64,000 bases of DNA. Origin: Mycolicibacterium sp. P1-5 (GTDB taxonomy: Bacteria; Actinomycetota; Actinomycetes; Mycobacteriales; Mycobacteriaceae). Position numbers and translations under genes: made by a program. The number at the start of each line of letters is the position of its first letter. The first letter of the stretch is position 1. The notes under the pieces are model-generated. The model made no database searches. It was not told where the DNA came from and saw nothing but the letters and a program-made list of their open reading frames with translations. Positions 27,435 to 35,400 of the stretch are shown in pieces. The DNA lies in contig NZ_NPKT01000005.1 in assembly GCF_008329565.1 (NCBI RefSeq), forward strand, positions 1 to 64,000. The letters are read 5' to 3'.

Positions 27435-27890
27435 ATGTGCAATGCCTATGATGACGCAGTGGCGGATACATCCCGGCGCCCTGACCTTGCGGCAATGCTG
27501 GCGCCGTTGCTTCGCGAGCTCATCGCGGCCGAGGAGCCGGTGCTCGCCGCGCATAGCGTGTCCATGTGGGGCTATGTGGTGCTGGTGGCGCTCGACGGGT
27601 CGTCAATGCGGACCCAGGCCGCGCTAGCGGCAGCGATCGGCGCCGACAAGACGCGCATCATCCGCGATTTGGACGAGCTTCAGAAGCATGGGCTGATCGA
27701 ACGCACCCCGGATCCCGACGACCGCCGAGTGCGGCTGCTCGCGATCACCGAAGCCGGCCGCGCCGTGAAGAACGCGGTCCAGCAGGAGATCCAGCGCGGC
27801 GAGGAGCGCTGGCTGAGCCAGCTCCGCGCCGACGAGCGGCGCACATTCCTGCGGGTCCTCGGGCGGTTGTCCGGCGGCGGAAAACGCTGA
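27435..27890 (+). CDS. MarR-family transcriptional regulator
   Basis: 151 residues. Winged helix near 50-105 (ADKTRIIRDLDELQKHGLIE followed by PDDRRVRLL) with flanking dimerisation helices. MarR repressors respond to phenolic or toxic ligands. The ATG at 27435 is used; GTG at 27459 is an alternative because the apparent -10 lies almost on the ATG. It may regulate the divergent DinB-fold gene and perhaps the FAD protein gene 109 bases downstream. The 27891-27999 gap holds no other supported gene. Confidence 0.88.
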   Translation: MCNAYDDAVADTSRRPDLAAMLAPLLRELIAAEEPVLAAHSVSMWGYVVLVALDGSSMRTQAALAAAIGADKTRIIRDLDELQKHGLIERTPDPDDRRVRLLAITEAGRAVKNAVQQEIQRGEERWLSQLRADERRTFLRVLGRLSGGGKR

Positions 27891-27999
27891 ACCGGTCGTC
27901 AGAATGGGTACGCCTACTCCACTGCGTCGAAGATGTTGACCGATCAGTCCGCCGCTGGTTCTGTGTCGGCGACGACGTGCATGCGGCGGGATTGGCGAC

Positions 28000-29436
28000 A
28001 TGACTTTGAGCGTTGAACAGACTCTGCAAGCGGATTACCTCGTCATCGGTGCCGGCGCCGTCGGGCTGGCTTTCGCCGACACGATCGTCACCGAAAGTGC
28101 CGCGACCGTCGTGATCGTCGATCGCGCCGAATCACCGGGCGGCCACTGGACCACCGCGTACCCGTTCGTGCGGTTGCACCAGCCCGCTGCGTACTACGGA
28201 GTGAACTCACGGGATCTCGGAACTGGCGTGATCGAGGACAGCGGCGACAACGTCGGGCTATATGAGTTAGCCGGGGTCGATGAGATCCGTTCCTATTACG
28301 ACACGGTGATGCTGGACCTGACGGGCAGCCGGCGCGTTCGGCACTTTGCTTCCAGCGAGTACCACGGCGACCGGACGTTCACCACGGCATCGGGCGAACG
28401 CATCGCCGTCGACGTCGGCCGCCGCGTCGTCGACACCACGCACTCCAAAGTCATCGTGCCGTCCATGCGGCCACCCACCTTCCTGGTCGGGCCCGGAGTG
28501 GACTGCGTCCCACCGAATGCGCTGCCGCGCAGTGCACCCGGCCACGATCACTTCGTGGTCATCGGTGGCGGTAAAACCGGGATGGACAGCTGTTTATGGC
28601 TGTTGCGCAACGGAATCAGCCCCGAGCGGATCGCGTGGATCGTTCCCCGCGAGTCATGGCTGCTCGACCGCGCGAACGTCCAACCGGGGACGGAGTTCGC
28701 CGACCGCATCAAGGTGGCGTTCGGTGCCCGCCTGGAGGCCATCGCCGCGGCCGACAGCGTCGACGACCTGTTCGCCCGGCTCGAGATGTCCGGGTCGCTG
28801 CTGCGTCTGCACGCCGATGTCGAGCCGACGATGTACCGGTGCGCGACGGTCACCCAGGCCGAGGCCGCCCAGCTTCGCCGAATCACCGATGTCGTGCGAA
28901 TGGGTCATGTACACGAGATAACCGCCGCGGGTGCCGTTCTGGGTTCCGGTGAGCTTAATGCCGACACATCTACCCTGTGGATCGATTGTGCCGCCGAAGG
29001 TTTGGGGGGCGGGCCCAGTACGACCATCTTCTCCGGATCGGCGTTGACGCCGCAGTGTGTGCGTGCTTGTCAGCAGGTCTTCAGTGCCGCTTTCATCGCA
29101 CACGTGGAGCTCACCTACGACGACGACGTCACCAAGAATGCGTTGTGCGAACCGATTCACCTGCCAGGCGAGCCCCTCGACTGGCTGACCATGAGCGTGA
29201 TCGAGTACCGCAACCAGATCAACTGGTTCGCCGAACCGCAGCTCATGGAGTGGCTGCACTCCTCACGGCTCAACGCGATTGGTGCCATGATGGCACCGGT
29301 CATGGAGCGGCGTCCCCGCATTCGGCAGCGAGTCTTCGACGCCATCGCCGCTGAGCTGCACGCCGCCAACGACAAGCTCGACGATCTGCTTGCGGCGGAC
29401 GCTGCCACTCACGCCGCCGCAGGCTCCTCGCCGTAG
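28000..29436 (+). CDS. FAD/NAD(P)-dependent flavoprotein of unknown substrate
   Basis: 478 residues. The first dinucleotide fold VIGAGAVGLAFAD begins near residue 16 and a second, VVIGGGKTGMD, near 188, a layout like flavin monooxygenases and pyridine-nucleotide disulphide oxidoreductase relatives. No disulphide active site is seen. It lies 109 bases after a MarR gene and overlaps the end of the antiporter gene by 28 bases in convergent orientation. It could tailor a polyketide, but that link is position only. Confidence 0.78.
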   Translation: MTLSVEQTLQADYLVIGAGAVGLAFADTIVTESAATVVIVDRAESPGGHWTTAYPFVRLHQPAAYYGVNSRDLGTGVIEDSGDNVGLYELAGVDEIRSYYDTVMLDLTGSRRVRHFASSEYHGDRTFTTASGERIAVDVGRRVVDTTHSKVIVPSMRPPTFLVGPGVDCVPPNALPRSAPGHDHFVVIGGGKTGMDSCLWLLRNGISPERIAWIVPRESWLLDRANVQPGTEFADRIKVAFGARLEAIAAADSVDDLFARLEMSGSLLRLHADVEPTMYRCATVTQAEAAQLRRITDVVRMGHVHEITAAGAVLGSGELNADTSTLWIDCAAEGLGGGPSTTIFSGSALTPQCVRACQQVFSAAFIAHVELTYDDDVTKNALCEPIHLPGEPLDWLTMSVIEYRNQINWFAEPQLMEWLHSSRLNAIGAMMAPVMERRPRIRQRVFDAIAAELHAANDKLDDLLAADAATHAAAGSSP

Positions 29437-30755
29437 GGCTCTTCCCCCGTCGGCCCGAATCGCGCTCCCGACCTCGCCAGCCGACGTTCGAAAGCACGCT
29501 GCAGCGGTGTGGCGACGAACGTGGTGATGATCGTCATGACCGCCAGGATGGTGTAGAGCTTGCCGGAGATGAGTCCGGCTTCCAAGCCGATGTTGAGCAG
29601 GATGAGTTCCATCAGGCCACGGGCGTTGGCGAGTGCCCCCATCGATCCGGCTTCGTACCAACTCATGCCCTGCCACCGCGCGGCCAGCCCGACGGCGCCG
29701 AACTTCGCAGCGAACGACACGACGAGTACGAGGGCCGCCATGAGTAGAGCCGACCGGTCGAAGATCAGCGTGAGCTCAGTGTTGAGTCCCGAGTAGATGA
29801 AGAATGCGGGCAGCAACAGGTAGGCCACCAGCGGTTCGAACCGCTCGCGGATCGCATCCAGCAGAGCACCGCGCGGCATGACGACACCGGCCACGAAAGC
29901 GCCGAAGACCGAATAGATTCCGACCAAGTCGGTGAACCAGCTTGCCGTGAGCACGACGAGAAGAATGATGCTCGTATGCGCAATGGGTAGTCCGCCGGTG
30001 CGCTCGACGTCGACACGGGGCGGCGTCCACGTCTCCAGTCGGCGCAATAGTGGCCGGCCGACATAGATCATGAACAGCAGGTACGCCAGTCCCCCGCCGA
30101 TGGCCAGAACCGCACCGGACACATGCCCTTTGGCGGTCGCGACCACCGTTGCCAGCAGTACCCACGAGCATGCGTCGTCAACGGCGGCGCAAGACAACGC
30201 CATCGTTCCCAGCCGGGTCTTGAGCAGGCCGGAGTCGTAGACGATCCGGGCGAGCATCGGGAACGCCGTGATCGCCACCGCGGCCGCCACGAAGAGACCG
30301 CCCTGCCAGTGCACCACCTTGTCGGTGAAGTAGCCGCCGAGGCTCACCATCGCCCATCCCAGGACGCCGCCGAGGATCAGGGGTATCCCGATGCCGGCAG
30401 CGGCGGTGCTACCCGCCTGTCGCAGGTGGGCGCTGAGGATGCTCGTCTGGAACGAACATCCGACGAGAAACATATAGAGCACGAGCCCGAGCTGGCCGAC
30501 GACGTAGATGACCGTGAGGTTGGGGTGGACGATCGACTCGGCACCGATCATCAATTTGGCGGGAAAAAGCCACTTTTGCGCGGCAGGCCAGATCCAACCC
30601 AAAACCGAAGGCCCTAGCAAGAACCCGGCAACCATGATCGCGACGACCTGCACCTGCGCCAACCGTCGGAACACCGGCCACAACAGTCGGTAGGTCAGCA
30701 GGATGACGGCGATTTGCAGGAAGAAGTGATAGGCGATCGATAGCAGGGACGGCAT
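29409..30755 (-). CDS. Cation/proton antiporter (CPA2-type)
   Basis: 448 residues with about 12 hydrophobic helices. The SCAAVDDACSW segment carries the Asp pair characteristic of CPA2 exchangers, and GFLLGPSVLG near the N-terminus is a family signature. Exchanges Na+ or K+ for protons at the membrane. It is the last gene of the five-gene halogenase-PKS run, only 3 bases after the ABC permease gene, so it may serve self-protection or export of the product. Biosynthetic clusters for ionophores and enediynes sometimes carry such antiporters. Confidence 0.88.
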   Translation of the reverse strand: MPSLLSIAYHFFLQIAVILLTYRLLWPVFRRLAQVQVVAIMVAGFLLGPSVLGWIWPAAQKWLFPAKLMIGAESIVHPNLTVIYVVGQLGLVLYMFLVGCSFQTSILSAHLRQAGSTAAAGIGIPLILGGVLGWAMVSLGGYFTDKVVHWQGGLFVAAAVAITAFPMLARIVYDSGLLKTRLGTMALSCAAVDDACSWVLLATVVATAKGHVSGAVLAIGGGLAYLLFMIYVGRPLLRRLETWTPPRVDVERTGGLPIAHTSIILLVVLTASWFTDLVGIYSVFGAFVAGVVMPRGALLDAIRERFEPLVAYLLLPAFFIYSGLNTELTLIFDRSALLMAALVLVVSFAAKFGAVGLAARWQGMSWYEAGSMGALANARGLMELILLNIGLEAGLISGKLYTILAVMTIITTFVATPLQRAFERRLARSGARFGPTGEEPYGEEPAAA

Positions 30756-30758
30756 CGT

Positions 30759-31619
30759 TCAGCCCTTGTCCGACCATCGGAACACATACAGGCAGGCCAT
30801 CAGACCGCCGATGCTCCAGGCGGCCAGCATCAAGAAGATACGCCCGTGCTCCCAACTGCCGGCCGGCTCGAAGGCGACCATCTCGGCGGGCAACAGCACC
30901 GAGCGAAACCCCTGCGCCATCCACTTCACCGGGAAGATCGAACCGATGATCAACATCCAGGTGGGCAACGCCATGAGCGGCACGTAGGTGCCGGACAGGA
31001 ACTGCAGGCCGACCGCCGGCCCGTTCGTCATGACCGCAGCGGACACGGCATTGCTCGCAAAGTTGCTCACGAAGATACCGAGCAGCGAACAGCTGATGAT
31101 GCCCAGGACGAACACCCAGGTCAGGGTGAACCAGGCGTACGCGTCGGTAGGCAACTGGAGTTGAAAAACCAGTACGCCCAACAACAACAGCAGCACGGCT
31201 TCGGCGAGGCTGGCGATGGCCACCAGCATGATCTTGCCGATGAAATACGACGAGGCGGTCGCCGGCGTGCCGCGCAGTCGCCGCAGGGCACCCGTCTCGC
31301 GGTCGGCTGCGATACCGATTCCGAGGTTGATGAACGACGTGGACAGGATGCCGTACGCGAGCATGCTCGCGGCAATTATCGCGCCGGTACTGGTCTGCGT
31401 GCCCGGGAGTTTCGCCGAAAAGATGGAACCGAGCAGAAGGCAGATGATCGCCGGCATCGAGAATGTGAGCACCACCTGCTCGGGGCGGCGGTAGAACATC
31501 TTCAGCTCGGGCACCACTCGCGACAGCCCGATCCGCACCGCGGACGGAAGAGCGTCCTGCCGACCGTCGGCGTCGCGAGTCTGTTGCGCCGCATGGTTGG
31601 CGGCCGATTCGATCGCCAT
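30759..31619 (-). CDS. ABC-2 type transporter permease
   Basis: 286 residues, six hydrophobic helices in the C-terminal two thirds (from about residue 55), preceded by an amphipathic N-terminus. ABC-2 permeases of this size export drugs, lipids or polyketides with a separate ATPase. Its ATG sits in TGATG with the stop of the ATPase gene, so the two are translated together. A GTG at 31622 is an alternative first codon. Confidence 0.9.
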   Translation of the reverse strand: MAIESAANHAAQQTRDADGRQDALPSAVRIGLSRVVPELKMFYRRPEQVVLTFSMPAIICLLLGSIFSAKLPGTQTSTGAIIAASMLAYGILSTSFINLGIGIAADRETGALRRLRGTPATASSYFIGKIMLVAIASLAEAVLLLLLGVLVFQLQLPTDAYAWFTLTWVFVLGIISCSLLGIFVSNFASNAVSAAVMTNGPAVGLQFLSGTYVPLMALPTWMLIIGSIFPVKWMAQGFRSVLLPAEMVAFEPAGSWEHGRIFLMLAAWSIGGLMACLYVFRWSDKG

Positions 31620-32476
31620 CACGTCACCCCGATCAATTGCAGATAGGCGTCCTCGAGGGTGGGGCGGCTGACCGTGAGCTGGGCCAGTTCCGAGCCGTCC
31701 GCTGACCGTTGCCTGATGAGCTCGGTCGGTTGGTCGGTGTGCTCCACCCGCAACTGGTCACCCTCCATCCACTGCACCGTCGCTGTGGTGTTCACGTGGG
31801 CGGTCAGCCGCGCCGGTGAATCCACCGCGGCCACCCGCCCGCGGGCCACGACAGCGACCCGGTCGGCCAGGGCAGCGGCCTCCTCCAGATAGTGGGTGGT
31901 GAGAAGCACCGTGGTGCCGTCACTGGCCAACAGCCTTATGAGGTCCCAGAACTGGCGCCGCGCCTCGGGATCGAATCCCGTGGTCGGCTCGTCGAGAAAG
32001 AGAAGGTCCGGCTTGGCGATGATGCCCAATGCGACGTCCAGCCGGCGCCGTTGGCCGCCGGACAGCGTCCTCACCCGCGAACCCGAGCTGGCAGCCAACC
32101 CGACAAGTTCGAGCAGCTCCTCCGAAATGCGAGCGCGCGCGTCGCCGTAGCACTTCGCGAACATGCGCACGGTTTCGGACACCGTGAGCATGCCGAAGTC
32201 GCTGGTTTCCTGCAGCACGATACCGATCCTGGCGCGCCAGCTCCGGCCGGCGTCCGCCGGATCCTCGCCGAGAACGCGAACCCAACCGGAGTCGCGTTTA
32301 CGGTGACCTTCCAGGATTTCGATGGTGGTCGACTTGCCGGCCCCGTTGGGTCCAAGGATCGCGAAAATCTCGCCGTAGCCGACGTCGAGATCGAGATCCC
32401 GAACCGCCCGCACCCGTCCATAGGCCTTGGACAATCCGTTCACCTGCACCGCCGACGCGGCTCGCGCGGCTGTCAC
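31619..32476 (-). CDS. ABC transporter ATP-binding protein
   Basis: 285 residues. Walker A GPNGAGKSTT near 42, signature LSGGQRRRLD near 138, Walker B LLFLDEPTTG near 158, H-loop TTHYLEEA near 190. Drug-resistance (DrrA-like) subfamily, partner of the adjacent ABC-2 permease. The GTG start overlaps the PKS stop by 4 bases, which strongly links this exporter to the polyketide product. Confidence 0.93.
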   Translation of the reverse strand: MTAARAASAVQVNGLSKAYGRVRAVRDLDLDVGYGEIFAILGPNGAGKSTTIEILEGHRKRDSGWVRVLGEDPADAGRSWRARIGIVLQETSDFGMLTVSETVRMFAKCYGDARARISEELLELVGLAASSGSRVRTLSGGQRRRLDVALGIIAKPDLLFLDEPTTGFDPEARRQFWDLIRLLASDGTTVLLTTHYLEEAAALADRVAVVARGRVAAVDSPARLTAHVNTTATVQWMEGDQLRVEHTDQPTELIRQRSADGSELAQLTVSRPTLEDAYLQLIGVT

Positions 32477-35400
32477 GACAGCGCCTCTCCCGCATCGGAT
32501 TCTGACTCCGCGTCCAATTGCGCAAGGAGCTCTTGCAATTCAGCGTCGGACAACTCGTCCATGAGCCGGTCCAGCTCGTCGTCAATGCTCTGTTGAGGCG
32601 GGGCCGCTTCGGCAGCGGGCCGACCCGCGCCGCCGTGGATGGCATACAACTCGGCGAGCACCCGGTCGGCAAGCGAGTTCACGCTCACGCCCTGAAGTAT
32701 CTCGAGAACCGACAGGTCGATAGAGAAGGTCGTGTTGATTCGCACTCGGAACTCCATCGCCATCATCGAGTCCAGGCCGATGTCCTCGAACATGTCGTCC
32801 GGCTCGAAATCATCGATGGTGCAGTCGAAGACGGTCGCGACTATCTGGCGAAGTCGATCGACGATGACAGTGCGGCGGTCGGCTTCGGGAGTCGCCGCGA
32901 GCTGCATGAGCACCGGGCCGTCAGCCTCACCATCGGCGGCAACCGTCTCGGCAGCTCCGAGCTCGGAGAACATCATCGGCAACCGGCTGCCGAGCCCGGC
33001 CTGCCGCGCCCGGCCCCAGTCGGCACTGATAGCGACGACGGTCGGCAACTGCTGATTGATGAGCCGATCGAGGATCAAAGCACCCACCGCGGGCGTGATG
33101 AGCTCAATCCCGCGCCTGGCGTATAGCTTTTCGAGGTTGAGTTCTTCCACCATACCGACTGACCAGGGACCCCAGCCGATGGTGAGAGCCGGCAGGCCCT
33201 GTTGCCGGCGACAGTGTGCGAACGAGTCAAGGAACGCGTTGGCGGCGGCATAGCTGCCCTGGCCCGGCGAGGCGATGGTCGATCCGGCGGATCCGAACAT
33301 CACGAAGAACTCGAGCTCGTGGTCTTTCAAGGCATCATGCAGTACCCGCGTGCCGATTACCTTTGGTTCCATCACCGCGGCGAAGTCAGCCTCGTCGGTG
33401 TTCACCAGAAGTTGGTCGTTGACCGATCCAGCAGCGTGCACGATTCCCCGGACCGGCTGGCCGCCGCCGCGGGCATGGTCGCGCAGCCAAGCAGTCACTT
33501 GCTCGCGGTCAGCGACATCGACGCTGGCGGCAGTGATGTGGACGCCGAGGCGTTCGATCTCGCCCATTGTCTTGACGGTGTCGTAATGAGGATCGTCCAC
33601 GTTGAGGCCGGCCCAGCTGTCCCTCGCCGGGATGGCACTGCGACTCCACAACGCAATGTGCCGTGCGCCCCGCCCGGCAAGGTACATGGCCACCACCCGG
33701 CCGAGGGCCCCTGTTCCCCCGGTGACCACATACGTAGCGTCGGGGCGAAGTTTGGTGGGAAACGGACGGGTGAGATCCTCGCACGGCCGTAGACGTGGCA
33801 CGTACGTCGTGTGGCCGCGGATGGCGATCTGGTCTTCGGCCATGCCACCTAGCAGATGATCGCAGATGCGGGAGGCGGTTTCGCGTGGATCGTCGGCGAC
33901 GTCGACGTCGATCAGACCACCCCAGTGCTCGGGCAACTCCTGGTGGCCGATGACGCGTCCGAGGCCCCACATCGCGGCCTGATCGACACCGCTCAGCTCG
34001 GTTCCAGGTACGGGTTGGGCATTCGCGGTAACCAGGTAGAGGCGCGCCTTTGTGGTGTTCTTCTGCGTAGCAAGGGCTTTGGCGAGTCGCAGTGCTGGGA
34101 TGACACCGAGCCGCTGCTGTTCGTCGGGGGAACCCGATTCGGCGATATCCATCGGCCAGCAATCGACGATCCCGTGGACCCCGTCATCGAGCATTGTGCT
34201 GAAGTCTGCCTCGGCGGCAACATGCCCGACCGTCCGGACGCGGTGACCGCGGCTGCGCAACTCACCGGCCAAGGCCGCACCCACACCGGTGTCACCTGCG
34301 AGCAGCAACCACAACTTGGGTTCGTCGATCCCGGTGCCCTCGTCGAGCGGCTCGTCTTCCGCTTGCTGCCAGTCAACGTGGTTGAGGCCCTTGTCAATAC
34401 GATCGGGCGACATGCGTGACGACGCGGTCAAGGACTGAACAACGAACCCGGTTATTACGACGAGCGGCCTGCCGGCCAGGCTGGTGATCGTGATGTCGCT
34501 CTCGACGCGCTCCTTGGTCACCGACACCACTCGAACATGAGCTGTCATGTCCGGCTCGGGCGCACCGTAGACGCCACAGCGGCGGATCCGCGTCGGCAGG
34601 AACGGATCGGAGTTCTCTTCCTGACCCAGGAAGGGTGCACCGAACAGCGCCTGGAAGGCCCCATCGATGAGGGCGGGATGGAACCGGAACGTCGGTACCT
34701 CACGGGCGATGGACACTGGGATCATGATGTCGGCGACGGCCCAGTCCTCACCCGCGGTCACGCCCCGGACGGTGCGGAAGGCGTCCCCGTAGTCGAATCC
34801 GAGGGACTCCGTGCGAACGTAGAAGTCCTCGCCGTTGATCGAGACCGGCTCGGCGCTGTCCACCCCGCCGGGCGACGGGGGCGCCGGTGGCAGGACATTG
34901 AGTTCGGCCGTCGCGGTGATGGTCCACTTGGATTCTCCGTCGGCGGTTGCCGTGAATGCAGCGAATTCCAGTGTGCCGCTGTCCTCGTTGAGGGTGGTCC
35001 GCAAGATGGGGTCGCACGTGTCGTCGAGGATCACCGCGCGATGCAGAACCACATTGTCGACACTGAAGTTCGAGCCGTAGACAGCGGTCGCCGCCGCCAT
35101 GCCCATCTCCAAGTAGACCGCTCCGGGCACGACCACACTTCCTTGCACCCGGTGGTCGGCGAGGAACGGATTGAAGACGGTGCTCAGCTCCGCTTCCCAA
35201 GTCGGGCGAAGCGCACTGACGCGTTGCCCGAGAAGGGGATGCACCGGCTTGTAGAACAGAGCTTCGGTCGCTTCCAGGGTCTCATTCCAGAACCGCTTCG
35301 TCTGCCACGGGTAGGACGGCAGTTTCAGCGGGCGGTGGGCCTCCCCCTGCTGAAGCGCACTCCAGGCGACATCGTGACCGTTGCAGTGCAGGGTGCCAAC

